A stretch of DNA of 64,000 nt from Salvelinus alpinus (taxonomy: Eukaryota > Chordata > Actinopteri > Salmoniformes > Salmonidae). This document shows positions 12,901 to 23,876 of the stretch, in pieces (within the stretch, counting starts at the first letter, position 1; every line of letters begins with the position of its first letter). The position numbers were made by a program, and so were the translations under genes. The notes beneath the pieces are model-generated. The model did no database searches and was not told the origin of the DNA. It saw only the letters and a list, made by a program, of their open reading frames with translations. The stretch spans positions 29,334,364 to 29,398,363 of the forward strand of contig NC_092096.1 in the NCBI RefSeq assembly GCF_045679555.1, given 5' to 3'.

Positions 12901-13165
12901 AGCCACACTCCTTCCCCTTGGCAGTGAGGGCCCCAATTACACTCTGAAGGTCTGCAGTTTTGGGGATGACAACCACTTGTGTGCCAGGCATAGTGGGATG
13001 GTCCATGATACGGATGCCATCAGGAAAACACTGGCCACCTGAGGGTTTGGATGTGGATGCTTCCTTGTGTCGTAGTCCATCCGGCTCATCAACTGCTGGT
13101 TCATTTAGCTGAAAAGGAAGCTTCCTCCTCCTAAGGATCAGGGGCCTTCTTGGGCTCTGTCTCAT
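9978..13165 (-). CDS. foxm1: Forkhead box protein M1 (672 aa), intact
   Basis: Coding exons in transcript order: 13165-12706, 12592-12444, 12210-12016, 11828-11700, 11524-11468, 11214-11163, 11051-10882, 10784-9978; lengths sum to 2019 nt with consistent phases. The protein opens MRQSPRRPLILRRRKLP like vertebrate FOXM1, followed by the N-terminal repressor region with HPTMPGTQVVVIP. The forkhead domain lies at about residues 222-311 (PPYSYMAMIQFAI, then NSIRHNLSLHDMF). The 3' half carries many S/T-P sites and the MKPLLPR block, and ends in the conserved acidic transactivation segment (NRSLTEGLVLDTMND to ISWSQLIPELK). FOXM1 is a nuclear activator of G2/M genes that is held off by its own N-terminus and switched on by CDK/PLK1 phosphorylation. 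The 57-nt exon 11468-11524 encodes residues 312-330 just after the forkhead and can be skipped in frame. A 5' UTR exon probably ends near 13922 (donor GTTTGT), and the second exon's UTR starts at 13208. Confidence 0.97.
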
Positions 13166-13922
13166 TCTGCTCAGATTACAGAGCTGGCCCTTTGACTTCA
13201 CTTGATGTCTGAAGAGATAACAGGTAACGTTAACGTTAGAATGTAACGTTACAGCCAAAACTACATTTTCGCTGGGGCAGAAAAAGCTGGTTAGGTTTGA
13301 GCTAGTTGGCTATAATGGCTAAATGATAGCTAAACTGATCTGATGACGAATCAGGTGCTGACAACTTTCTACCTGAGTTGATATGCTGCAACTAAGTAAG
13401 CAAGGCTGTCGATGCAAAAGCTGTTAGTTCGAAAATTATGCAAGGTTCTTTTGATGGGCAAATTAAAGTAGCGTTGGTAAAAACGCCGAATTAAATGTAT
13501 ATCAGGTATGGATCACATCATGAAGTGATGTTTTCCATATTTGCGCTGACGTTACTCTAGTAACTTGCTAATCTAACTATACTAAAATCTATTTGATTGT
13601 ATCAATTAAAAATAAAGCAGCCAGGTAATTGTTACAATAGCTAGCTAGCTAACGATTTTAGAATAGAAATACCAGCCTTTCAAATATCAGCTATGGTTAT
13701 GACGCAGTCTTCTAGAACATGATGGTGTTAGCTAGTTGCTAATCCACGGGTTTCTAGTTAGCTAGTTAGCTAACATACAAAGAAGGTAGAAACATATTCT
13801 CCAAACTAGCTAGTAGTTAGTTAGCTAGCGGTAATAGTTAACGCGTTTAGTTTGCCAGCTAACGTTAGTCCAGTTAATTAGCCAGCTAGCTAGCAACTTT
13901 AACCAAGTTGCATATAACAAAC

Positions 13923-14519
13923 CTTCATATTATGGTGATGCAATGCGCTTTTGTTCTGGGTTATTTGACTCCTTAATTAAACAATGACAATAATCGAAAA
14001 TGAAAGTTGACAGGTAGTTTGTAGATCTCAATCTCCTTTCATTCAGTGTGAAAGGTAATGGGATTTTGAATTTTGGCGCAGTATTTGCGATTCCGGTCAT
14101 GTGGTCTTTGCATATCCAATGGACTGAACCCAGTGGATGTGAAAACCAATCAGCGTTAACCATCATGTTAACGGCAAGACTTGGAGGACAGCGAAGCGAA
14201 TGCAAAACGTTTGCACTTTCTGATTCAGACATTATTTCTTCAAAACATTGATAGCTAGCTACTTCTGACATGCAGTTTACACCCAGGTACGTCGTGTGAT
14301 TATACGAAGGCGTATGTACTCTTCCATGTGTTCATGGAAGGGTACTTCACTCTGTTGTTATTTTTTGTTGTTGTAGCTAACTAGCTACTTAACCCAAAGC
14401 AAGCTATAGCGTTATAACGTTTCTTATATGCCACATCTGTTTCATACTGCATTCCTTTAAAACGTCACCATATATTTAACCTTCTCTTTATCCCATCAGC
14501 TCCTCAGCCATGATCTCTG
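13923..14519. promoter_or_regulatory. Bidirectional foxm1/rhno1 promoter with G2/M-type elements
   Basis: The two genes are head to head. Read toward foxm1 (minus strand) the order is CCAAT box (14146-14150, in CCAATCAG), CCAAT box (14116-14120, 30 bp away), an E2F/CDE-like GCGCCAAA (14072-14079), a 4-nt spacer, and a CHR-like TTCAAA (14065-14070). Paired NF-Y boxes about 30 bp apart upstream of a CDE/CHR is the known layout of late cell-cycle promoters. In the rhno1 direction, a donor ACCCAG|GTACGT at 14286/14287 would close a 5' UTR exon, with an acceptor just before 14500. Transcription starts are inferred, not seen. Confidence 0.7.
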
Positions 14520-15629
14520 ATGCCCCGTAAAACAAGAAAGAAATCTTTGCCAAACTCACAGAAGCCGTCGTTGTTGTTTTTTGAGCCACCACTTGATGAC
14601 GCCAGATACCACAATGTGCCTCAAGTGAGCGGCGCACTCAATCCCAAATCATTTCTAGATGAGGAGCAGCGACAGAACAGCTGCACAGCCTGTAGTTCTT
14701 GGGTAATCACAGTTTATAACTGTTAATGTGTATGATGCTAATCATGTTTTTAATGTAATTATTTACTATCTTCTGAATGTTGTCCTTTCATACCATAGAC
14801 TATAAATAATGTATGACAAACATGTTCAAAGATGTCTCGTCTCTCGCTCACTCAATTTCAGGTGAGTCCACAGTTTGATCAGCTACCGCCCCCTGCACCC
14901 AGAGGAAGGCGAGGGAGGAAGAAGTGCATCTCTGCAACAAGCATTCTTGACAAGAGTTCTCACTTATCCAGAAAAGGTAGTGTTTACAAGTTCCAAGCCT
15001 TATCCTTTCAGAGAAGGTCAACAGCCCAACCTCTCCATCAAAAGCATGCATGTAGAAAGAAGGCTGTAGAATCTGCTCTTGGGGCCCATGAGGAGCAGCA
15101 GGGCTTGCAAGTTCATAAGGTTGGTTCTCTAAGTACAGAGTACCTAAGTAACCAAGATGAAACGGAGACACCAACACAGATAACTTCTCTCAGGAAAGGG
15201 ACAGCTGAGAGGAGACGGTTGTCAGAGTTAACACCGGAAGATGCAGCATCAACCTCCAGCAGATGTGTGGGGGTCCTTAGAACGTCAGCTGCCAATGTTG
15301 CCAGACATGGCAAGAGCCCAGCGGCATGCTCTGCTCGGACTCCTGCCTCAGCAACACACCACACCCCTGGCACGGACAATGTCTTCTCCCCACTTGATGT
15401 AGAGACTCCAGAGTTACACCATGATGGAAGTTCCTCCTTTCTTCGCCTCCTGTTGCCTGCGTCACAGCCGATGACCCCGCCACATACTGTGACTTCAGAG
15501 ATTTTAGCAACAGACACCCCAGAGAGGGACTATGGAGTCAAGGTTACATGGAGGAGGAGGAAAGGGCTGATGAGGTTGCTGAGGGACCGAGGTTATCTTT
15601 CAAGTGCAGAGGCACTAATTAGCATCTAA
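14520..15629 (+). CDS. rhno1: RAD9-HUS1-RAD1 interacting nuclear orphan 1 (316 aa)
   Basis: Two coding exons, 14520-14702 and 14862-15629 (951 nt including stop). The N-terminus MPRKTRKK resembles the basic start of human RHNO1, the SWVSP motif spans the splice junction, and the C-terminus has DTPERDYGVKVTWRRR followed by LLRDRG. These match the conserved C-terminal block of RHNO1 (DTPEDKYGIKVTWRRR). RHNO1 binds the 9-1-1 clamp and TOPBP1 and supports ATR-CHK1 checkpoint signalling in the nucleus. The middle is poorly conserved and low in structure, as in the family. It shares its promoter with foxm1, as in mammals. An overlapping upstream ATG at 14510 gives a 6-codon uORF ending at 14530, past the main start. 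A poly(A) signal lies at 15720-15725. Confidence 0.93.
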
Positions 15630-15725
15630 TCAACATAACTGTAAATGTTGACATCATTTTACTATCATGTTCTGCAATTAACAATGAATTGTAGTTAACA
15701 TTGTAGTTAACACCACATGAATAAA

Positions 15726-16228
15726 TTAGTCCACTGATTGAAAGTGATATGTTGCAATAACTATAATATTATTGAGTCCACTCAATTGTTTTGCTGCTCG
15801 GGATAACTTGGCATGTTGTCCATGTGCAGTTGGTAGTTCAGCCCATTATGGATGTGGCTCTGTCTAGGTTCTTGTTTTCTTTGTACCCTGGGTCCACATT
15901 AAATATTTTTTTAAATTGGTTGTTTTTCAATTTAACATAAATGCATAATGAATTTTTGAGGTTTGAGTGTTACAACACTAGCTAGTAACGTTGGTATAAA
16001 TAGAGGGTTCTATTTACTAGCTACATTTGTGGTAACTTGGAATGCAGAGGCAAAGAAACCTGTTCAATCACTCAAGTCTATATAACCTGCCATCCAATAG
16101 GATAGTCCGTTGTAGTCATGTGCGGTAACTAGGGCTGTGGGGAACAATTTTCCAAGCGTGTCAAGGAAAGTTGTCTGCTGCACGGGGAGGCCACCACCAG
16201 CTGGGATCCATAGCAACCGTGGATAAAC
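15726..16228. promoter_or_regulatory. rhno1 3' flank and candidate distal tulp3 promoter / 5' UTR
   Basis: After the rhno1 poly(A) signal comes AT-rich sequence. A CCAAT motif in CATCCAATAGG near 16092, then a more GC-rich stretch with CATAGCAACC, lead into the short coding exon at 16229. I infer a promoter and 5' UTR from this layout and from the splice-compatible exon; no TATA box is evident. Confidence 0.4.
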
Positions 16229-16248
16229 ATGAGTTACTACAGCACAAG
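16229..16248 (+). CDS. tulp3: tulp3 alternative first coding exon (MSYYST)
   Basis: ATG AGT TAC TAC AGC ACA AG then a consensus donor GTAAGT. The exon leaves two bases (AG), exactly what exon 2 at 39082 needs to complete AGT (Ser) and continue ALDDES. It would give a 520-aa protein. The same junction is also met by the exon at 28029, so the gene appears to have two promoters, as the paralogue TUB does. Nothing but phase, splice-site quality and position supports it, so transcript data would decide. Confidence 0.55.
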
Positions 16249-17935
16249 GTAAGTAAAAAAAAAAAATATATATGTAGTTCTTTGCCCATGATACTATGTA
16301 GACATGCAGTGTCCAAATTGCATGGGCGAAGCGTGTCTGGTGGGTGGTGCGCGAGACTAGTCTGTCACTTAACTTTTTCAGAAGGCACTGTTGCTTGAGA
16401 AGACTGATGCTAGTTTGGCTAATGTTAGGCTAGCTAGCTAATGTTTCTTGCTTGCCTGAAGATAACCGAGCACGCTAAGTGGTAAATCAATCATGGAAGA
16501 TGATACCAAGCACAAACTAAAATACATATTTTCCACAACTTGAAATGTAGCTAACTATTGTATACAGGAATCAAGCAGAGTTCAACGCTTATCATTAACA
16601 ATTTGGGGATCGTTTTATCACGAAAAGGAAGCGTGAGTTGGTCAGTGAATTGTAGCTTGGAAAACTCCATCGATTGTTAGCTAGCTAGCGTGCTTGTTAA
16701 CGGTAAAGCAGAAGGCACACAATTCTTCATGGATTGCTCGTAAACTTTTTGATATTTTTTTGTAACAGGAATGGGTTTGAAAATGAGAGAATCTTTTTTA
16801 TTTTAACTTGCTAGCTAGCTATAACGTAAAATGTCAAAATTGTATGAACATGTATGTTGACAACGAAGCTATAACGACGTTATAAACATCTGGCTAGGCT
16901 CAAGCCTTGAATATGTTGGGTTGCTAACGTTACATTATTGCGTCACAAAAGCCATCAGATAGGGAATATATTACACTCGATTTCTCGAGTTACTGTGGCT
17001 TTGTCATAGGAGCTTGCGCCATTGTCATTGGAGACGGCACCGCAGAAATGTGGGTAGCTTGCTAAAAAATACAGTATTAGGGCCTATGAGTGGGGCAATC
17101 TTGGCAACATCACTTGGCACGGTCACTACCGAAGAAGTCTCCGAAACGGAAGAAGTGACAGGATGAACAACATCAACAAAAGCAGGTGAATCAAGCTAAT
17201 GTCATAGGCATGATGATGGTATGGAATTGTGGCCAACATGGGGACAATCCGATGTTGATTAGGGTGTTGGATGGTTCAGTTCGTGGTTAATGATGTGATA
17301 GGCTACATGGAGGCAATAGACAAATGATATGTCAGTCAAGAGTATGATTATTATTTAACACTTCCTGAACCCTTCGGCATAACAGAATCACCTGTCATAA
17401 ACACAGTCATGACAGTTTGTCATTAAAATGACAACTGACTTTATACTGTTTATGACCATGCTATTATGACAAACACTGTTCTTTTGAGCAGTTTAAGGTG
17501 TTATACTAGCACCCACAAGTGAAATCCACTGCATTGCTTTTGCAATCTCATTTCACCCTGTGAAGTTGAGTTTCATTTAGGGATTCTTACTGCTTATTTC
17601 ACTAGCAAACGTTTTCCATATGCTGTGCATTCCAGGTCAAAATAATGACACTCCACCCCCATATGATTGTGGATTGGAATGTAGGATGGCTGAATGTTAT
17701 GTGACTATCTGGAGGCAATAAAGAATTCCACAGTCTTCGGTTTTTAAAGCGTACCCACGACTGTTGCAATACCATTGCACCCACAACAAACAATATTATT
17801 GGCTATTCCCTTTGTGACATCAATGCACACTGTGGAAAATGGCTCAGGAAAATTAATAGGCAAACATGTTGACACAAGAAATGCAGTATTTCCTCTAGGA
17901 TTTCCACCGAACATTTTAGAGGCCCTCTTGGACGC
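16249..17935. other. tulp3 intron 1, 5' part
   Basis: Mostly unique-looking AT-rich sequence with short GCTAGCTAGC runs. No coding exon, RNA gene or clear transposon that I can support. Confidence 0.4.
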
Positions 17936-18632
17936 TGAGACAAAATGTTGCAGTTTTAAAGCAAATTTCCTGCAATTCTACACATTTTGCCATGGGGCAG
18001 AGAGAACATTTTACAGTTTTATAGCTAGTTTCATGCTATTCTAAACATTTTGCCATGGGGATGAGAGAGCATTAGCAGTAAGTATCCAAGGTTCTTTTGA
18101 TGAGCAAATTAAAGTAGCGTTAGCTAGCTAGCTAGGGTAACCTGTTAACACCAAATTAAATTTATATCGGATATGGATCACATCATGATCTGATGTTTTC
18201 CATATTTGTGCTGACGTTACTCTAGTAACTTGCTAATCCTTTCCTACAATTCTACACATTTTGCCATGGGACTGAGAGAAAATGTGCAGTTTTAAAGCTA
18301 ATTTCCTGCAATTCTACACATTTTGCCATGGGGCAGAGAGAACATTTTACAGTTTTATAGCTAGTTTCATGCTATTCTAAACATTTTGCCATGGGGATGA
18401 GAGAGCATTAGCAGTAAGTATCCAAGGTTCTTTTGATGAGCAAATTAAAGTAGCGTTAGCTAGCTAGCTAGGGTAACCTGTTAACACCAAATTAAATTTA
18501 AATCGGATATGGATCACATCATGATCTGATGTTTTCCATATTTGTGCTGACGTTACTCTAGTAACTTGCTAATCCTTTCCTACAATTCTACACATTTTGC
18601 CATGGGACTGAGAGAAAATGTGCAGTTTTAAA
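17936..18632. repeat. 336-bp tandem duplication that contains a copy of foxm1 intron 1 sequence
   Basis: Two units with a 336-bp period (about 17936-18271 and 18272-18607) and a short third start. Each unit carries the interspersed phrase CAATTCTACACATTTTGCCA twice or more, plus about 150 bp (18087-18238 and 18423-18574) clearly related to foxm1 intron 1 at 13441-13573. The two units are almost identical. A further piece of the interspersed phrase lies near 19050. Confidence 0.85.
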
Positions 18633-19292
18633 ATAACTGTCCAGTGAAAATCTCACTATTAAAAGTTAATATTCTGTTAACTCATATCCATATAATGTTA
18701 TAGACTCGTTCTATACACATATTTGTGGCCAAAGCATAAATTGGAGAATAAACACTTCAAACTTGCATCTCAAACAGACCGTTTAATAAAAAATGCTTGC
18801 TTTTTCCTCATGGAGTATGATGTAATACTCCTAAAGAGGTTGAGCTGGCCAATCAGCAGTCTACTCGTATTAATATTTTTAATGATCGGTATACGCCCAC
18901 ACCATTCTGTTGTTGGGGTACGCCTAAACCATTCCAAGACAGAAAAGCTTTTTTTGGGAAGGAAAGCTATTTTACTCATATTGTAATTCGTTCTAGGTCA
19001 TATTTCATATTAATCTGGAAACACTGGACAGCTACTTTTAAGCAAATGTCATGCAATTCTACACATTTTGCCATGGCTTATGCTGTGTTCTTATGCTATC
19101 TGAGTGACTCGAACATAACAAAATCAAAAGGGGCCCCATGCCAGTTTTTATTCTGGTGGTTGTTAGCTAGTTCTCAAAGATGATCTTATTTAAAAATATA
19201 TGCCCTCATTATCTTTTCTGCATTTTTTTTTATATCTGGTTTTAGTTGTTTAAGTTTCCACTGAAAACTTTTTATGAATACAGGGGAAACAC

Positions 19293-22200
19293 TGAATCAA
19301 ATCAAATCAAAATCAAATTTTATTAGTCACATACACATGGTTAGCAGATGTTAATGCGAGTGTAGCGAAATGCTTGTGCTTCTAGTTCCGACAATGCAGT
19401 AATAACCAACAAGTAATCTAACCTAACAATTCCACAACTACTACCTTATACACACACACAAGTGTAAAGGGATAAAGAATATGTACATAAAGATATATGA
19501 ATGAGTGGTGGTACAGAACGGCATGGCAAGATGCAGTAGATGGTATAGAGTACGGTATATACATATGAGATGAGTACTGTAGGGTATGTAAACATAAAGT
19601 GGCATAGTTTAAAGTGGCTAGTGGTACATGTATTACATAAAGATGGCAAGATGCAGTAGATGATATAGAGTACAGTATATACATATGAGATGGGTAATGT
19701 AGGGTATGTAAACATTATATTAAGTGGCATTGTTTAAAGTGGCTAGTGGTACATTTTTACATAATTTCCATCAATTCCCATTTTTAAAGTGGCTGGAGTT
19801 GAGTCAGTATGTTGGCAGCGGCCGCTAAATGTTAGTGGTGGCTGTTTAACAGTCTGATGGCCTTGAGATAGAAGCTGTTTTTCAGTCTCTCGGTCCCTGC
19901 TTTGATGCACCTGTACTGACCTCGCCTTCTGGATGATAGCGGGGTGAACAGGCAGTGGCTTGGGTGGTTGTTGTCCTTGATGATCTTTATGGCCTTCCTG
20001 TGACATCGGGTGGTGTAGGTGTCCTGGAGGGCAGGTAGTTTGCCCCCGGTGATGCGTTCTGCAGACCTCACTACCCTCTGGAGAGCCTTACGGTTGTGGG
20101 CGGAGCAGTTGCCGTACCAGGCGGTGATACAGCCCGACAGGATGCTCTCGATTGTGCATCTGTAGAAGTTTGTGAGTGCTTTTGGTGACAAGCCGAATTT
20201 CTTCAGCCTCCTGAGGTTGAAGAGGCGCTGCTGCGCCTTCTTCACAACGCTGTCTGTGTGGGTGGACCAATTCAGTTTGTCCGTGATGTGTACACCGAGG
20301 AACTTAAAACTTTCCACCTTCTCCACTACTGACCCGTCGATGTGGATAGGGGGGTGCTCCCTCTGCTGTTTCCTGAAGTCCACAATCATCTCCTTTGTTT
20401 TGTTGACGTTGAGTGTGAGGTTATTTTCCTGACACCACACTCCGAGGGCCCTCACCTCCTCCCTGTAGGCCGTCTCGTCGTTGTTGGTAATCAAGCCTAC
20501 CACTGTAGTGTCATCCGCAAACTTGATGATTGAGTTGGAGGCGTGCATGGCCACGCAGTCGTGGGTGAACAGGGAGTACAGGAGAGGGCTCAGAACGCAC
20601 CCTTGTGGGGCCCCAGTGTTGAGGATCAGCGGGGTGGAGATGTTGTTACCTACCCTCACCACCTGGGGGCGGCCCGTCAGGAAGTCCAGGACCCAGTTGC
20701 ACAGGGCGGGGTCGAGACCCAGGGTCTCGAGCTTGATGACGAGTTTGGAGGGTACTATGGTGTTAAATGCTGAGCTGTAATCGATGAACAGCATTCTCAC
20801 ATGGGTATTCCTCTTGTCCAGATGGGTTAGGGCAGTGTGCAGTGTGGTTGCGATTGCGTCGTCTGTGGACCTATTGGGTCGGTAAGCAAATTGGAGTGGG
20901 TCTAGGGCAGGGGTGTCAAACTCAAATACCCAGTGGGCCAAAATGTAAAACCTGAACAAAGTCGCGGGCCAACATTGAACAAATGAACCTTTTAATATGG
21001 ACCCAAACAAGTTTTGCTTTAACATTGAATATGGAACAAGCATCGCTTATTACCATACAATATATAATTTAATAGTGGAGACATGCAAAATCGAATTTCA
21101 AATGAAAAAACACATCAATGGCATTCATTTATTAAATAAATAAAATTTAAATAAAAATCGTATGCCTCTTTTCTATTTGCAGCCTTCTGATTTAAATACC
21201 AAAATAAACTTTTTCCAGATGCGTCGCAGCTCTCATCCACAGCGAGGGAGAACGCAACGAAATATTTTCCCTTTTCCATCAGCTGGTCATACAGATTGGT
21301 GGCAAGATCACATGTGCGATCAGCTACTGTGTTCCTGCTCAGGCTCACGTTTGAAAATGCTTGCTTTTTCTCTGGGCATACGAGGTCACAAACTTTCATC
21401 ATGCACTTTTTCACGAACTCTCCCTCATTAAAGGGCCGGGCTGATTTTGCGATCTCTGCTGCCACTATATAACTAGCCTTTACAGCAGCCTCACTTTGTG
21501 ATGTGGCTTTTTTGAACATAATCTGTTGTGAAACCAAACTTCTTTTCATCTCCTCTACTTTCTGGCTCCTTTGAGTCATGTCCATGTCCTTGTATTTGTC
21601 ATGGTGTTTCGTTTCATAGTGTCGTCTAATGTTGTACTCCTTACTTACAGCCACGTTGACTCTACAAACAAGACAAACAGGTTTGTCTTTTACATATCTA
21701 AACAGATATTCTGCCTCCCACTTGTCCAGAAAGCTCCTGTTTTCTGCCTTTCTTTTCGCCATTTTTGGGAAGGGATAGCGCGCTGACAGTTGTAGCGTCT
21801 ATGTTGCTATGACTACTGTCACAGAGGAGAGGGCGTTTCTGAGTCCTGTCCTGATTGGCGCGCGAAAACAACAGCAGAGCATTATGGGATTCGTAGTATT
21901 AGCGGTGAATGCGCTGTATAATACCGGCGGGCCAGCTCTAGTAGTAATTTGGTATTGTCTCGCGGGCCAAATATAATTACCCCACGGGCCAAATTTGGCC
22001 CGCGGGCCAGAGTTTGACACCCATGGTCTAGGGTGTCCGGTAGGGTGGAGGTGATATGGTCCTTGACTAGTCTCTCAAAGCACTTCATGATGACGGAAGT
22101 GAGTGCTACGGGGCGGTAGTCGTTTAGCTCAGTTACCTTAGCTTTCTTGGGAACAGGAACAATGGTGGCCCTCTTGAAGCATGTGGGAACAGCAGACTGG

Positions 22201-23510
22201 GATAAGGATTGATTGAATATGTCCGTAAACACACCAGCCAGCTGGTCTGCGCATGCTCTGAGGACGCGGCTGGGAATGCCGTCTGGGCCTGCAGCCTTGC
22301 GAGGGTTAACACGTTTAAATGTTTTACTCACCTCGGCTGCAGTGAAGGAGAGCCCGCAGGTTTTGGTAGGGGGCCGTGTCAGTGGCACTGTATTGTTCTC
22401 AAAGCGGGCAAAAAAGTTGTTTAGCCTGTCTGGGAGCAAGACATCCTGGTCCGCGACGGGGCTGGTTTTCTTTTTGTAATCCGTGATTGACTGTAGACCC
22501 TGCCACATACCTCTTGTGTCTGAGCTGTTGAATTGCGACTCGATTTTGTCTCTGTACTGGGACTTAGCCTGTTTGATTGCCTTGCGGAGAGAATAGCTAC
22601 ACTGTTTGTATTCGGTCATGCTTCCGGTCACCTTGCCCTGGTTAAAAGCAGTGGTTCGCGCTTTCAGTTTCACGCGAATGCTGCCGTCAATCCACGGTTT
22701 CTGGTTTGGGAATGTTTTAATCGTTGCTGTGGGTACGACATCGTCAATGCACTTCCTAATGAACTCGCTCACCGAATCAGCATATTCGTCAATATTGTTG
22801 TTGGACGCAATGCGGAACATATTCCAATCCGCGTGATCGAAGCAGTCTTGAAGCGTGGATTCAGATTGGTCGGACCAGCGTTGAACAGACCTGAGCGCGG
22901 GAGCTTGTTGTTTGAGTTTCTGTTTGTAGGCTGGAATCAACAAAATGGAGTCGTGGTCAGCTTTTCCGAAAGGGGGGCGGGGGAGGGCCTTATATGCGTC
23001 GCGGAAATTAGTATAACAATGATCTAGGGTTTTTCCAGCCCTGGTAGCACAATCGATATGCTGATAGAATTTAGGGAGTTTTGTTTTTAGATTAGCCTTG
23101 TTAAAATCCCCAGCTACGATGAATGCAGCCTCAGGGTGTGTGGTTTCCAGTTTACAAAGAGTCAGATAAAGTTCGTTCAGGGCCATCGATGTGTCTGCTT
23201 GGGGGGGAATATATACGGCTGTGATTATGATTGAAGAGAATTCCCTTGGTAGATAATGCGGTCGACATTTGATTGTGAGGAGTTCTAGATCAGGTGAACA
23301 GAATGACTTGAGTTCCTGTGTGTTGTTATGATGATCACACCACGTCTCGTTAATCATAAGGCATACCCCCCCGCCCCTCTTCTTACCGGAAAGATGTTTG
23401 TTTCTGTCGGCGCGATGCATGAAGAAACCAGCTGGCTGCACCGACTCCGTTAGCGTCTCTTGAGTTAGCCATGTTTCCGTGAAGCAGAATGACGTGTTGG
23501 AGCATGCCTC
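19293..23510 (-). mobile_element. Rex1/CR1-like non-LTR retrotransposon, 5'-truncated, split by a hAT element
   Basis: The minus-strand frame runs from 23441 to 22034, is interrupted by a hAT element (20908-22025), and continues from 20907 to the stop at 19832. The insertion plus its 8-bp duplication is 1126 bp, and removing it restores the same frame with no other stop: about 827 codons. The N-terminal part is an AP endonuclease (ETWL, GDFN near 23110, KADHD near 22960). The C-terminal part is a reverse transcriptase (RKAAGPDG, YRPVALTS, DYSSAFN, GAPQG, FADDT near 20520). The endonuclease lacks its extreme N-terminus, so the copy is 5'-truncated near 23510. The 3' UTR (19293-19831) contains a roughly 110-bp partial duplication and ends in ATCAA repeats, the tail of this salmonid family. 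It lies in a tulp3 intron, antisense. Confidence 0.9.
20908..22025 (-). mobile_element. Internally deleted hAT (Charlie/GTF2IRD2-like) transposon nested in the LINE
   Basis: Ends CAGGGGTGTCAAACTC and its near-inverse GAGTTTGACACCCATG are flanked by an exact 8-bp duplication GTCTAGGG (20900-20907 and 22026-22033), typical of hAT. On the minus strand an open frame of 215 codons (21762-21115) begins MAKRKAENRSFLDKW. It has a BED-like zinc finger (CLVC, then HYETKHH) followed by the start of the hAT catalytic region (FSLAVDESCD). This resembles the transposase part fused into mammalian GTF2IRD2. The rest of the transposase and the dimerisation domain are missing, so this copy cannot move by itself. 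Confidence 0.88.
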
Positions 23511-23876
23511 TCCCTGCCTCCTCTTACACTAGCTTCTCAATCAGTTTCAGAAGGGAAATCAACTCCCCCTATGGTCCCCCAGCACTCCTATTGATGTCTG
23601 TTTGATGTCAGTGCATTAGGACTGTGCTGACCAGAGGTGCCCTGAGAGCAGAGCATGGTGCTGTATGCGTAGGAGGTTACTGTAAGCTCTGCAGAAAAAG
23701 TGTGAAATCCATAGCTCAGTTTTTACCCTGAGAGGAGAAAATAATCAGAGGGCAGTTCCCACCCTTTCCTGTTCTAATGCTGCAATGTGGACTGATTATT
23801 TGATGTAATCTGCTTGTGTAGTCTTTCAGAGGATATATGTAGAGGATTAGTGTAAAGAACAGACATGTAGCCTGGG

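Noticed and set aside
20481-20780. Plus-strand ORFs over the LINE
   Set aside because: Antisense shadows of the reverse transcriptase frame.
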